Position numbers and translations under genes: made by a program
Shown: one piece after another, positions 7,914 through 16,743 of the stretch
Layout of the letters: every line of letters starts with the position of its first letter
Position numbering within the stretch: the first letter of the stretch is position 1
NCBI RefSeq assembly: GCF_003999975.1
Contig: NZ_RJAC01000018.1
Coordinates: 124,001 to 188,000, forward strand
Source of the DNA: Actinoplanes solisilvae
Lineage (GTDB): Bacteria > Actinomycetota > Actinomycetes > Mycobacteriales > Micromonosporaceae
Reading direction: 5' to 3'
Length of the DNA: 64,000 nt
Notes under the pieces: generated by a model
What the model was told of the DNA's origin: nothing
Databases searched by the model: none
The model's input: the letters and a program-made list of their open reading frames with translations, nothing else

Positions 7914-9362
7914 ATGCCGGCCCTGTCGAGACTTCGTTCCATGTCGATCGGATCCGTGGTGGTGACCGTGTCACTCGGTCTGACCCCCGTGCCTTCGGCC
8001 GCGGCCGTACAGACGGTGTGCAATCGCTATTGCGACGGCCGCGACGCGGCATCGGCGACGGCTGACCGGGTCGCGGCGACCAGCACCCTCTACGGGCGCC
8101 GATTCACCCTGCACGTCAATGACACCGACGCGATGGCTTGGGCCGTGGTGGAGGGTGGCCGGCCGGCCGACGAGGTGTGGATCGACCGCTCGTTCGACGG
8201 CGGCCGCACGTGGACGGAGAACGGCAAGCTCGGCGATACCACCATTCCGGCCGGCTCCACCGCGTGGCGCACGGCCCAGTACAACGTCGACGACTGGAAC
8301 AACAACGGCGTCGGAGCGCTACGCGCCTGCGGCAAGGCCGGAGACCGCCCCGAGATCAGTTGTACGTCCTGGGCCCGCAGCACGTGGAACGCGTGGGACC
8401 GGCGGACCGCTGCGGCGACCGGCCTGATGATGCGTTTCGACCGCGGCACCGGACTGTTCGACGGCAACGGCTGGTGGACCGGCGCGAACGCGCTCACCGC
8501 GGTGATCGGCAACCTTCAGCGCAGCGGCATGAGGAGCTACCAGTACGCGATCACGACCACCTACGACAAGAACATCAACGCTCGCCAGGGACAGTTCCGC
8601 AACGAGTTCCTGGACGACACCGGCTGGTGGGGCCTGGCCTGGGTGGCCGCCTACGACGTGACCGGCGACAGCCGCTACCTGAACACCGCTCGCGCCGACG
8701 CCGACTGGATGCACGCCTACTGGGACAGCGTCTGCGGTGGCGGCGTCTGGTGGAAGACCGACAAGAAGGCCAAGAACGCCATCGAGAACAGCCTGTACAT
8801 CCAGCTCAACGCCATGCTCAGCCACCGCATCCCCGGGGACACCACCTATCGCAGCCGGGCCGCGGCGGGATGGGCCTGGTTCCAGAGCACCGGCATGATC
8901 AACGGGTCGAACCTGGTCAACGACGGCATCAACCTGAGCACCTGCCGGAACAACGGCGACGTCACTTGGACGTACAACCAGGGTGTGCTGATCAACGGCC
9001 TGGTCGAGCTCAACAAGCTGACCGGCGACGGGAACGCCCTGGCCACCGCCCGCCGGATCGGCGACGCGATGACCACCAGCGGCTACCTGTCACCCGGCGG
9101 CATCCTGCGCGAGCCGAACGAGCCGGACACGTGCGGCGGCGACGGCGCCTCGTTCAAGGGCGCGGCGATCCGCGGCCTGGGCGCACTGAACACGGCAACC
9201 GGCGGCGCCTACAACACCTACCTGACCCGCAACGCCGACAGCGCCTACACCCGCAACCGCAACACCATCGACATGTACGGCTCCCACTGGACCGGCCCGT
9301 TCGTCGAGACGAACCACAGTTGCCAGCACAGCGCCCTCGACCTGCTGAACGCCGCACCGTAA
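7914..9362 (+). CDS. Secreted GH76 family alpha-1,6-mannanase-like enzyme
   Basis: 482 residues from ATG 7914, chosen over ATG 7905 because TGAGGA (7899-7904) is correctly spaced for it. A Sec signal peptide (to about residue 32) precedes a 120-residue region with an RSFDGGRTW motif, then the (alpha/alpha)-barrel. The GH76 catalytic pair is visible as EFLDDTGWWGLAW (Asp234/Asp235), with later motifs GGVWWKTD, TYNQGVLINGL and FKGAAIRGL. GH76 enzymes hydrolyse alpha-1,6-mannan, for example of fungal walls. Promoter and LacI-type palindrome lie immediately upstream, so expression is probably sugar-induced. Confidence 0.92.
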   Translation: MPALSRLRSMSIGSVVVTVSLGLTPVPSAAAVQTVCNRYCDGRDAASATADRVAATSTLYGRRFTLHVNDTDAMAWAVVEGGRPADEVWIDRSFDGGRTWTENGKLGDTTIPAGSTAWRTAQYNVDDWNNNGVGALRACGKAGDRPEISCTSWARSTWNAWDRRTAAATGLMMRFDRGTGLFDGNGWWTGANALTAVIGNLQRSGMRSYQYAITTTYDKNINARQGQFRNEFLDDTGWWGLAWVAAYDVTGDSRYLNTARADADWMHAYWDSVCGGGVWWKTDKKAKNAIENSLYIQLNAMLSHRIPGDTTYRSRAAAGWAWFQSTGMINGSNLVNDGINLSTCRNNGDVTWTYNQGVLINGLVELNKLTGDGNALATARRIGDAMTTSGYLSPGGILREPNEPDTCGGDGASFKGAAIRGLGALNTATGGAYNTYLTRNADSAYTRNRNTIDMYGSHWTGPFVETNHSCQHSALDLLNAAP

Positions 9363-9544
9363 CTGCCCTCCCGCGGGTGACCGGGTCGGCGCCACCGGCC
9401 TCAGCCGGCCGCGCGACCCTCCACGAGCTCATATCGGCCCGCGTCATGAAGACGGCGGCCTGGCGCAGCACCTCGTCGTGCCGCGCCCGCGACCCGCTCG
9501 GCTGAGCGCGCGGGACCGGTGATCGGCCCTCCACAAGGGAGGTT

Positions 9545-9898
9545 TCAGCTCGCCGCCGCGAGGGCGTTGCGCACCTGGGCCGCGAAACCCGCGACCGTGA
9601 AGCCGGACGGAGGGCTGTCGATCAGAACCAGGTCGGAGATCGCGCTGGTGAGCCGGAGCGGGAGGATCGCCTGGTACTCGGGTGAGTGGTACCAGGTGTC
9701 GGCGGCGGTGCGGTTCGGGAACTCCATCAGGACGGCCGTGCCCGGCCACGCGCCCTCGATCACGTCGACGTCGCCGATGGCCAGCCACTTCCCACCGTAC
9801 GGCCTGGTGGTGCTCTCGACCTGGTCGAGGTAGGCCAGGCCCTGGCCGTTCGGCACGCCGCCGGGGATACGAAGGTGCGTGATCACATAGGTGCTCAT
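9545..9898 (-). CDS. DUF1330 family protein
   Basis: 117 residues with a ferredoxin-like (dimeric alpha/beta-barrel) pattern: STYVITHLRIP, a glycine-rich GGKWLAIGDVDVIEG, VLMEFPNRTAADTWYHSPEYQ and a C-terminal strand LVLIDS. These residues match DUF1330, a family of small proteins with unknown enzymatic role. The ATG at 9898 has GGGGAG about 6 nt upstream, whereas codons further upstream lie inside the preceding gene. It follows the SDR gene on the same strand with about 20 bp between, so the two probably form one operon. Confidence 0.85.
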   Translation of the reverse strand: MSTYVITHLRIPGGVPNGQGLAYLDQVESTTRPYGGKWLAIGDVDVIEGAWPGTAVLMEFPNRTAADTWYHSPEYQAILPLRLTSAISDLVLIDSPPSGFTVAGFAAQVRNALAAAS

Positions 9899-9918
9899 GT
9901 CGTGCTCCCCTTCGATGC

Positions 9919-10590
9919 TTATGCGGACAGTGTCGACTTCAGGTGCTGGGCCGTGGCGTCGGCGAGCACCTCGGGTAGGCCCGCGGCCACTCCGTCGAGC
10001 GCGACGCGGGCCACGCCGGCCGGGTCGACCTTCTGGTCGTCGGGGATGAAGCCGGCAAGGTCGGTGGACATCCATCCCATGAGCAGCGAGGTCACCGCTA
10101 CACCGCGAGGGGCGAGCTCGGAGCGCAGCGCGCCGGTGGCCGCCCAGCTCGCCGCCTTGGCCGCGTTGTGCGCGCCGAGGGCGTCCACGTGGTACCAGGC
10201 CAGCACGGAGAGCACGTTGAGGATCGCGCCACCGCCGTTGGCCTCGATCACCGGCGCGAAGGCCCGGATCACCGTGAGCGGGGCGAAGTAGTTCACCTCC
10301 ATCTCGGTGCGGACGTCCTCCATCGAGCCGGTGAGGACGGAGCCCGGGTTGAGCGCGCCGGCGTTGTTGATCAGCAGGGTGACGTCGCCGGCGGCCTTCG
10401 CGGCCCGTTCGACGGCGGCCGGATCGGTGATGTCGATCTCGATCGGGATCACTCCGGGCAGATCCAGCGTGGCCGGGTTGCGCACGCCGGCGTAGACCTT
10501 CGCGCCGCGTTCCAGCAGTTGAGAGGCGAAATGGCGGCCGAGACCGCGGTTCGCGCCGGTGACCAGAGCTACGGAGTTCGTGATGTCCAT
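9919..10590 (-). CDS. Short-chain dehydrogenase/reductase with atypical catalytic triad
   Basis: 223 residues with a Rossmann fold: nucleotide-binding TGANRGLG (11-18), NNAG (75-78) and the active-site Ser128. Where classical SDRs have Tyr-x3-Lys this protein reads GAHNAAKAA, so Lys145 is kept and the Tyr is His141; the nearest Tyr is 8 residues earlier (AWYHVD). It may be inactive, use His as the acid/base, or act as a non-oxidoreductase. It starts an operon with the DUF1330 gene. TTGACG/TAATCT at 17-bp spacing sits so close that the mRNA may begin at the ATG itself. The divergent TetR gene probably controls it. Confidence 0.9.
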   Translation of the reverse strand: MDITNSVALVTGANRGLGRHFASQLLERGAKVYAGVRNPATLDLPGVIPIEIDITDPAAVERAAKAAGDVTLLINNAGALNPGSVLTGSMEDVRTEMEVNYFAPLTVIRAFAPVIEANGGGAILNVLSVLAWYHVDALGAHNAAKAASWAATGALRSELAPRGVAVTSLLMGWMSTDLAGFIPDDQKVDPAGVARVALDGVAAGLPEVLADATAQHLKSTLSA

Positions 10591-10596
10591 GCGGTT

Positions 10597-10625
10597 AGAT
10601 TATGGGCGTCATGTATTCGCGTCAA
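10597..10625 (-). promoter_or_regulatory. Promoter of the SDR operon, probably leaderless
   Basis: On the minus strand TTGACG (10620-10625), a 17-bp spacer and TAATCT (10597-10602) are followed by only 6 nt before the ATG. Transcription would start at or next to the initiation codon. Confidence 0.65.
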
Positions 10626-10630
10626 CGCGA

Positions 10631-10650
10631 TAGATGACACATATCATCTA
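10631..10650. promoter_or_regulatory. TetR-type operator between SDR and tetR
   Basis: TAGATGA-CACATA-TCATCTA is a perfect inverted repeat with 7-bp arms. It borders the -35 of the SDR promoter and lies 10 bp before the tetR start, as expected for a repressor controlling itself and the divergent operon. Confidence 0.7.
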
Positions 10651-10660
10651 CACTTGCGGC

Positions 10661-11227
10661 ATGGGACGCGTGTCGCAGGCGCAAGCACAGGAGAACCGCA
10701 AACGCATCGTCGAGACGGCGGCGCGACTGTTCCGCGCGCGCAGCGTCCCGGCGGTGAGCGTGGCCGACGTGATGGCCGAGGTGGGGTTGACCCACGGCGG
10801 GTTCTACAAGCACTTCGCGTCGAAGGACGCCCTGGTCGCCGAGGCGGTCGGGCAGGCGTACGCGGAACAGACCGCCGCCCTGGCCGGGTTCGGACCGCCC
10901 GGGGCTCCGGCGACCCTGCAGGCGGCGCTGGACAACTACCTGTCCATCGACCACCGGGACGACCCTGGCTCGGGTTGCCCGTCCGCGGCGTTCGGCCCGG
11001 ACGTCGCGCGCTCCCCGATGGAGGCGGCGTCCCGGGAGGCGTTCGCGAAGGGCGTGGAGACGTACGCCGGCCGGTTGGGCAACGACGGCCAGGACGGTCT
11101 GGTCGAGCTCAGCCTGATGGTCGGCGCGATGATCCTGGCTCGCGGGACGGCGGGTTCGGAGCTCTCCGAGCGCATTCTGGCCGAGGCGAAGGCCGCGCTT
11201 CTGGAGCGCGGTCAGTCAGGAGCCTGA
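10661..11227 (+). CDS. TetR-family repressor, divergent to the SDR operon
   Basis: 188 residues. The N-terminal helix-turn-helix reads NRKRIVETAARLFRARSV, then VSVADVMAEVGLTHGGFYKHFASKDALV, typical of the TetR_N fold. The C-terminal half resembles the TetR_C group around GCPSAAFGPDVARS, whose Cys-Pro motif is common in regulators of electrophile- or quinone-induced reductases. ATG 10661 (MGRVSQAQAQ) is chosen because ATG 10634 falls inside the operator palindrome. The 3' end overlaps the next, convergent tetR by 16 bp. Probable target: the SDR/DUF1330 operon. Confidence 0.9.
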   Translation: MGRVSQAQAQENRKRIVETAARLFRARSVPAVSVADVMAEVGLTHGGFYKHFASKDALVAEAVGQAYAEQTAALAGFGPPGAPATLQAALDNYLSIDHRDDPGSGCPSAAFGPDVARSPMEAASREAFAKGVETYAGRLGNDGQDGLVELSLMVGAMILARGTAGSELSERILAEAKAALLERGQSGA

Positions 11228-11856
11228 GAGTACTCGATCACGGCTCGCCCCGCGTTGACCAGCGAACGCGCGACGACCTGCGGGTCGCCGCGATGGCCGA
11301 GGTGGCCACCGACCATGGCGCCGTCGCGCAGAATCACCAGCTGATCAGCGACGCCGGAGACGTCGGCCACGCCGATCTCGTGGAGGATCTGCTCGATCGT
11401 GGCCTTGAACCACCGCCGATGCGAGGCCACGACCTCGCGGACCGGATGGCCGGCGTCGGCGTACTCGGCGGCGGCGTTGATGAAGGGACATCCGCGGAAG
11501 CCGGGCGCGCAGCTCTCGACGCCGATACCCTCGGCGATCAGCCGCAGCGCCCCCGCCGGGTCACCAGGGGAAGACCGTCGGGCACCCTCGATGGCATCGC
11601 GTTCCGACTGGGCGCGCCGCTCGAGGTAGGCGACGACAAGGTCGTCCTTGCCCGGGAAGTGACGGTAGAAGGTCACCTTGGTGATGCCCACCTTGGTAAT
11701 GATCTTGTCGGCACTGACGGCGCGGATGCCCTGCGCGTAGAACAGCACCGCGGCTGCTTGCAGGATGAGTTCCCTCATCGACGGCTTGGCGGCGCGCCCC
11801 GGCACGGGCGTCGGCAACCCGGCCGCGACCGGCGGCTCGAGATGCTGCTGTGTCAT
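11212..11856 (-). CDS. TetR-family repressor
   Basis: 214 residues. TetR_N is seen as MRELILQAAAVLFYAQGIR, VSADKIITKVGITKVTFYRHFPGKDDLV, after a short Pro-rich lead. The C-terminal domain includes RGCPFINAAAEY, a motif common in this TetR subgroup. ATG 11856 has GGAAGG at good spacing; GTG 11865 is a weaker alternative. It is convergent with the previous tetR (16-bp overlap) and divergent from the LAL regulator at 12081. A 22-bp two-fold symmetric element lies between them, so it may regulate itself and that gene. Confidence 0.9.
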   Translation of the reverse strand: MTQQHLEPPVAAGLPTPVPGRAAKPSMRELILQAAAVLFYAQGIRAVSADKIITKVGITKVTFYRHFPGKDDLVVAYLERRAQSERDAIEGARRSSPGDPAGALRLIAEGIGVESCAPGFRGCPFINAAAEYADAGHPVREVVASHRRWFKATIEQILHEIGVADVSGVADQLVILRDGAMVGGHLGHRGDPQVVARSLVNAGRAVIEYSQAPD

Positions 11857-11915
11857 GCGTTCCACCTTCCCATGCTCGCCTTGTCGCTGCCCACACGCCT
11901 TGCTACGGTCGCCCC

Positions 11916-11937
11916 GTAGAGTTACTAGTTCGTCTAC
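11916..11937. promoter_or_regulatory. Operator-like dyad upstream of tetR (11856)
   Basis: GTAGA-N3-ACTAGT-N3-TCTAC is symmetrical about a palindromic core. A second, shorter repeat (TACCT-N8-AGGTA, 11935-11952) overlaps its end. The site lies between tetR and the divergent LAL gene and is A/T-rich relative to its surroundings. Confidence 0.55.
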
Positions 11938-12080
11938 CTACAGATTTAGGTAAACGCACAGGTGTTCGCCGCTATTCCGGTTCGCCGTACACGCCCTGAC
12001 TGGTCGCCGGCTCGGACTGCGGTCATCCCATGAGGAGGGGTCTTGGGAAGCACTCTGCGGTCAAGGTCCGGGGGCACGGC

Positions 12081-14897
12081 ATGCCGGTGAACCAGACGCC
12101 CCTGCGCGGTAGAAGCCAGCAGGTGGAACTGATCAGGCAACGTCTGCTCGAGGCCGGCACCGGACACGGAAGCGTCCTGATTCTCGAGGGGCGGCCGGGC
12201 CTGGGCAAGACGGCGCTGCTGCACGCGGCAGCCGACGCCGCCGGGCGGATGGGCATCCGGGTCGGCTGGGGGGCGGTCACGGCCGGTGATCAGGTAGTGC
12301 CGATGGGACCGTTCGTCTCGGCCCTGTTCAACGGCGACGACCCGGTAGCCGATCCGGCGGAGCGCGGCCGGCTGCACTACGTGCTGGAGCAACGCCACCG
12401 GTTGCTGGACGAGCTCGAGGCCCTGCTGGAACAGGCCGCGCTGCGTTCGCCGATCCTGCTGTGCCTCGACGACATGCAGTGGGCCGATACCGGATCACTG
12501 GCCGCCCTGCAGACGCTGCCCTCCCGCCTGGCGAACCTGCCGATCGTGTGGCTGCCCGCATTCCGGGCCGGTCAGACCCCGCCCGGACCGCGCGCCACCG
12601 TGGAAGCCCTGCGCAGGTCGGGGGCCGGCTCCGTGCTTCTCGAACCGCTCGAGGCCGCGGCCACCGAAGAGATCGTCACCGACGTCGTACGGGCCAGGCC
12701 CGACCCGGCCCTGCTCGGCCTGGCGCAACGCGCCCACGGCAGCCCCTTCCTGCTGATGGAGATGCTCCACGGTCTCGAGGAGGAACGGCTGCTGCGGGTC
12801 GAATCCGGCTGGGCGTCGCTGATCGAGGCGAAGCTGCCCCGGCGGGTGCGCGACAGCATGCGCGACCGGCTCTCCCGCATGTCGGCGACGGCCGGACACC
12901 TGGCCAGCATCGCGGCCGTGCTGGGACGAACGTTCTCCTTCGAGCAGCTCGCGGCGATCCTGGACGTGTCGCCGGTCGCGCTGCTGGCTCCGGTCGGGGA
13001 ACTGTTGCGGGCCGAGCTGTTCTACGAGGTCGACGGCGCCCTGGGCTTCCGGCACGACCTCCTGCGCGAGGCGGTGCAGGCAACCCTGCCGGCCTCCGCG
13101 TACCGGGCCCTGCAACGGCAGGCGGTCGACGCGCTGATCGCGACGGGGGTTCCCCCGGTGGAGGTCGCGGCGTCCCTCGCGGCCAGCGCGGTGAAGGGCG
13201 ACATCGCCGCCGCGCGCACCCTGCAGGCCGCGTCGGCCGCGCTGTCCACATCAGACCCGAGCACCGCGGCCGATCTCTGCAACCGCGCCCTCGAGCTGCT
13301 GCCCGACGATGACGCGCTGCGGGGTTCGCTGGCCGCGCAGACAGCGTTGCTGTTGCACACCGCCGGGCGTACGGCCGAGGGCAAGGATTTCGCCGACGCG
13401 GTGCTGCGCCAGTTCATGCCCGTCGAGCAGGAGGCCGAGGTTCGGCTGACCATCGCCGGCATGATCGCACTGGCACCGGGCGTCCGGGCCGCCGCCGGTC
13501 GTCGCGCGCTCGAGCTGCCGTCGCTGTCCCCCACCCTGCGCGCCCGCCACCTCGCCGTCCTTACGCACAACCTGCTGGTGGCCGGAGAAGTCGCTCAGGC
13601 CGAAGCGCTGATGCCCCACGCCCGCGAGATGGTGGCGGCCAGCGCGGACCCGACCGCCGCGTTCGCTCTCGAACTCGCCGAAGGCGGGCTGGCCTGGATC
13701 CTCGGCGACTTCCGGCGCTCTCTCGAACTGATCCACAGCGCCGCACGCAAGGGAAGCTCGGTGGCCGACCCGACCCGGGCGATGCTGGCCCGCGAATGGC
13801 ACAGCGAGCAGCTCGCACTGCTCGACCAGTACGACGAGTCGATGCAGATCACCCGTGACCGCCTCAAGGCCGCGCAAGCGGGTCGTCAAGGTTGGGGCGC
13901 ACGCCTCTGGGAAGGCTGGTACGGCCGGCAACTGCTGCAGGTAGGCCGCCTCGCCGACGCATCCGCCACGTTGGAGACCACCGTCGAGGCGCTGGACGGT
14001 CACGCCGTGGCCGGTGTGCTCGAAGCGGCGACGGTCGTCGCCCTCGGCCGGGTCGCGATCCACACCGGCGACGCTCTGCAGCTCAAGCGATGCACCGCGA
14101 TCATGCGAGAGGTCCGCGACACCGAAGCGATCGCCGTACGCCGCCAGGCGGCCTGGCTGCTGGCCCATCAGGCGTCGGCCGCGAACGATCAGGCCGAGTT
14201 GCGCCGCCAGTTGCTCGTCCTGGGCGAGCCGGAACGACTCACCCTCTTGCCACTGTGCCCTCAGGACGTGACCGATCCGGTTCACCTCGTACGGATGGCC
14301 CTGTCGATCGGGGACGGCGAACTGGTCGAGGCGATGGTGGCCCTGGCCGCCGAACGGTTGCGCCAGAACCCCGGAGTGCTCTCGCTGGAGGGTGCCGCCG
14401 CGCATGCTCGCGGCCTCGCCACCGGATCGTTCGACGACCTGGTCGAGGCGGCCCGGTGGTTCAAACGTGGTCCCCGGCCGCTGGCCACCGCGTCGGCGCT
14501 GGAGGACGCCGGTGTCGCGGCGACGATGCGCGGCCGCCCGGACGAGGCCGTCCCCATGTTCGGGTGTGCTCTCGTGACCTACACCCGGGCCGGGGCGACC
14601 TGGGACGCGGGCCGGGTCCGCGGCCGCCTGCGGGAGCTGGGCGTGCGACGCCGGCTCTCGACCGTGGTGCGACCGCAGCTGGGCTGGGCCGCCCTGACAC
14701 AGTCCGAGCTCGACGTCGTGCGGCTCGTCGCCCAGGGCATGACCAACCGCATGGTCGCCGAGAAGCTCTTCCTGTCGGCGCACACCGTCAACACGCACCT
14801 GCGGCACGCCTTCAGCAAGCTCGAAATCAAATCACGGGTGGAGCTGACGTTCCTCGTCGCCCGGCACGACCACAACGTCTCACACACTGCGGGATAA
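12081..14897 (+). CDS. LAL-type LuxR regulator (AAA ATPase + TPR-like + HTH)
   Basis: About 938 residues from ATG 12081; ATG 12030 (955 residues) is possible, but relatives start close to the PLRGR motif. The N-terminal NTPase shows Walker A GRPGLGKT (37-44) and Walker B ILLCLDDMQWAD. The middle is helical-repeat-like, and the C-terminus carries a LuxR helix-turn-helix (LTQSELDVVRLVAQGMTN, then LSAHTVNTHLRHAFSKL). LAL proteins bind an inducer and ATP and activate pathway genes. The fused-hydrolase gene follows on the same strand after 77 bp and is the obvious candidate target. It is related in size and C-terminal sequence to the regulator at 46885. Confidence 0.93.
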   Translation: MPVNQTPLRGRSQQVELIRQRLLEAGTGHGSVLILEGRPGLGKTALLHAAADAAGRMGIRVGWGAVTAGDQVVPMGPFVSALFNGDDPVADPAERGRLHYVLEQRHRLLDELEALLEQAALRSPILLCLDDMQWADTGSLAALQTLPSRLANLPIVWLPAFRAGQTPPGPRATVEALRRSGAGSVLLEPLEAAATEEIVTDVVRARPDPALLGLAQRAHGSPFLLMEMLHGLEEERLLRVESGWASLIEAKLPRRVRDSMRDRLSRMSATAGHLASIAAVLGRTFSFEQLAAILDVSPVALLAPVGELLRAELFYEVDGALGFRHDLLREAVQATLPASAYRALQRQAVDALIATGVPPVEVAASLAASAVKGDIAAARTLQAASAALSTSDPSTAADLCNRALELLPDDDALRGSLAAQTALLLHTAGRTAEGKDFADAVLRQFMPVEQEAEVRLTIAGMIALAPGVRAAAGRRALELPSLSPTLRARHLAVLTHNLLVAGEVAQAEALMPHAREMVAASADPTAAFALELAEGGLAWILGDFRRSLELIHSAARKGSSVADPTRAMLAREWHSEQLALLDQYDESMQITRDRLKAAQAGRQGWGARLWEGWYGRQLLQVGRLADASATLETTVEALDGHAVAGVLEAATVVALGRVAIHTGDALQLKRCTAIMREVRDTEAIAVRRQAAWLLAHQASAANDQAELRRQLLVLGEPERLTLLPLCPQDVTDPVHLVRMALSIGDGELVEAMVALAAERLRQNPGVLSLEGAAAHARGLATGSFDDLVEAARWFKRGPRPLATASALEDAGVAATMRGRPDEAVPMFGCALVTYTRAGATWDAGRVRGRLRELGVRRRLSTVVRPQLGWAALTQSELDVVRLVAQGMTNRMVAEKLFLSAHTVNTHLRHAFSKLEIKSRVELTFLVARHDHNVSHTAG

Positions 14898-14974
14898 GAC
14901 CTCACGCGACCATGCGATGTGGCCGGTCCCCGCCGCTGCGATCTTTGTTTCAGACAAGCGGCAAGGAGCGGGTC

Positions 14975-16696
14975 ATGGAGGCAGAACAGTCGAATCAGGC
15001 CGACACCATTGTCCTGGTACACGGACTGTGGGTCACATCGCTGAGCTGGGAAAACTGGATCGAGCATTACCGTAATGCCGGATACGACGTCGTCGCGCCG
15101 GCGTACCCCGGCCTCGACCTCGCAGTAGAGGACCTGCGGCGGGATCCGGAACCGATCGCGAACCTCACGATCGAGGGTGTCGCGGCGCACTACGAGAAAA
15201 TCGTCCGCGAAATGGCGAACCCGCCGATTCTGATGGGTCATTCGTTCGGCGGCACGATCGTCCAGATGCTGCTCGACCGGGGGCTGGGCGCCGCGGGCGT
15301 CGTCATCGACTCGGTGCCGGTCAAGGGCGTGCGCACCGTGCCATTGAGCCAGGCCAGAGCGGCGTTCCCGGTGCTCGGGCACCTCTCGAACCGGCACAAG
15401 GCGGTGCCGCTGACCCTGGCCCAGTTCCAGTACGCCATCAGCAGCACCGGAACGGACGAGGAAACCCTGGCGGCCTACGACCGGTATTACATTCCGGGCC
15501 CGGGACGCATCGTCTGGGACGGTGTACTGGCGAACTTCAACTCCCATGCGGCCACCCAGGTGAATTTCGCCAAGACCGACAGGGCGCCGCTGCTGTTCAT
15601 CTCCGGCGGAGCCGATCACCTCATGCCGCCGTCGGTCAATCGCTCCAACTACCGGCACTACGCCGACCACCCCGGCGCGACGGTCGCCTACGTGGAATTC
15701 CCCGGACGTTCACATTTCACCATCGGCGAACCGGGCTGGCAGGACGTGGCCGATTACGCGCTGAGCTGGGCCCGGAAACCGCGGGCGATCGACGAGCCGC
15801 AGGCAATTCACGAAATGTTTCCCGAAGCCGGTGAACGCCGGCTCGACAAGAATGGAGCAGAACAGATGGGGTTCGTTAAGGTCGGAGAGGAAAACTCCAC
15901 CGACATCAAGCTGTACTACGAGGACCACGGAACCGGCCGGCCGGTCGTGCTCATCCACGGGTTCCCCCTCAGCGGACGCTCGTGGGAGAAGCAGGAAGCC
16001 GCCCTGCTCGACGCCGGCTACCGCGTGATCACGTACGACCGGCGCGGCTTCGGACGGTCCAGCCAGCCGGCCGTCGGCTACGACTACGACACCCTCGCCG
16101 CCGACCTCGACACGCTTCTCACCACCCTCGAACTCGACGACGTCACGCTCGTCGGATTCTCGATGGGCACCGGTGAGGTCGTCCGCTACCTGAAGGCCCA
16201 CGGCTCGGCCCGGGTGCGCCGCGCGGCCCTGCTCGGACCGCTCGGACCGTTCCTGCGAAAGACCGACGACAACCCCGAGGGTGTCGAGACGGCGTACTTC
16301 GAGGGCATCAAGGCCGCCATCCGGGCCGATCGGCCGGCCGCGATCAAGTCGTTCCTCGACAACTTCTTCAACATGGACGTCCTCGGCGGCACCCTGGTCA
16401 GCGACTCCGCCTACCAGGACAGCTTCAACGTCGCGCTGGGCGCCTCGGCCATCGCCGCGGTGAAGTGCGTCGACGCGTGGCTGGAGGACTTCCGCGGCGA
16501 CATCGCCTCGATCGACGTCCCGATCCTGGTCGTCCAGGGCGACGCCGACCGGATCCTGCCGCCGCCGGTCACCGGCAACCGGCTCCCCGCGCTGTTGCGC
16601 GACGTACGGCACGTCTCGATCGAGGGCGGCCCGCACGCGATCGGCTGGACCCACGCCGACCAGGTGAACAAGGAGCTTCTCGCCTTCCTCGGCTGA
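14975..16696 (+). CDS. Tandem fusion of two alpha/beta hydrolases
   Basis: One 573-residue frame from ATG 14975 (GGCAAGGAGCG upstream). Domain 1 (1 to about 270) has VLVHGLW, the nucleophile elbow MGHSFGG (Ser90) and a late His in GRSHFTI. Domain 2 (298-573) has LIHGFPLSGRSW, a haloperoxidase-type elbow VGFSMGTGE (Ser396), acid VVQGDAD and His in GGPHAIGW. Domain 2 alone would be 276 residues, the normal length of non-haem chloroperoxidase-like esterases. Its Met298 (ATG 15866) is preceded by GGAG at ribosome-binding distance. This suggests a former separate gene whose upstream stop was lost, or internal initiation giving two products. Substrates are unknown. The secreted hydrolase at 16744 follows after 47 bp. 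Confidence 0.85.
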   Translation: MEAEQSNQADTIVLVHGLWVTSLSWENWIEHYRNAGYDVVAPAYPGLDLAVEDLRRDPEPIANLTIEGVAAHYEKIVREMANPPILMGHSFGGTIVQMLLDRGLGAAGVVIDSVPVKGVRTVPLSQARAAFPVLGHLSNRHKAVPLTLAQFQYAISSTGTDEETLAAYDRYYIPGPGRIVWDGVLANFNSHAATQVNFAKTDRAPLLFISGGADHLMPPSVNRSNYRHYADHPGATVAYVEFPGRSHFTIGEPGWQDVADYALSWARKPRAIDEPQAIHEMFPEAGERRLDKNGAEQMGFVKVGEENSTDIKLYYEDHGTGRPVVLIHGFPLSGRSWEKQEAALLDAGYRVITYDRRGFGRSSQPAVGYDYDTLAADLDTLLTTLELDDVTLVGFSMGTGEVVRYLKAHGSARVRRAALLGPLGPFLRKTDDNPEGVETAYFEGIKAAIRADRPAAIKSFLDNFFNMDVLGGTLVSDSAYQDSFNVALGASAIAAVKCVDAWLEDFRGDIASIDVPILVVQGDADRILPPPVTGNRLPALLRDVRHVSIEGGPHAIGWTHADQVNKELLAFLG

Positions 16697-16743
16697 GCGC
16701 TCATCGACAACAGCACCGAACGAACCACTAGGAAAGGAACGTC

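Noticed and set aside
9363..9544. Possible small gene between GH76 and DUF1330
   Set aside because: Frames on both strands lack a ribosome binding site and recognisable sequence.
10168..11919. Very long open frame on the plus strand across the SDR and both tetR genes
   Set aside because: It is antisense or out of frame to clear genes, Arg/Gly-rich and without domain character; such frames are usual at this GC content. The same applies to other long antisense frames, for example 29833-31410 and 60366-61787 on the minus strand.
12030..12080. ATG 12030 as start of the first LAL regulator
   Set aside because: No ribosome binding site precedes it and the added 17 residues do not look like the family; ATG 12081 was preferred, without certainty.
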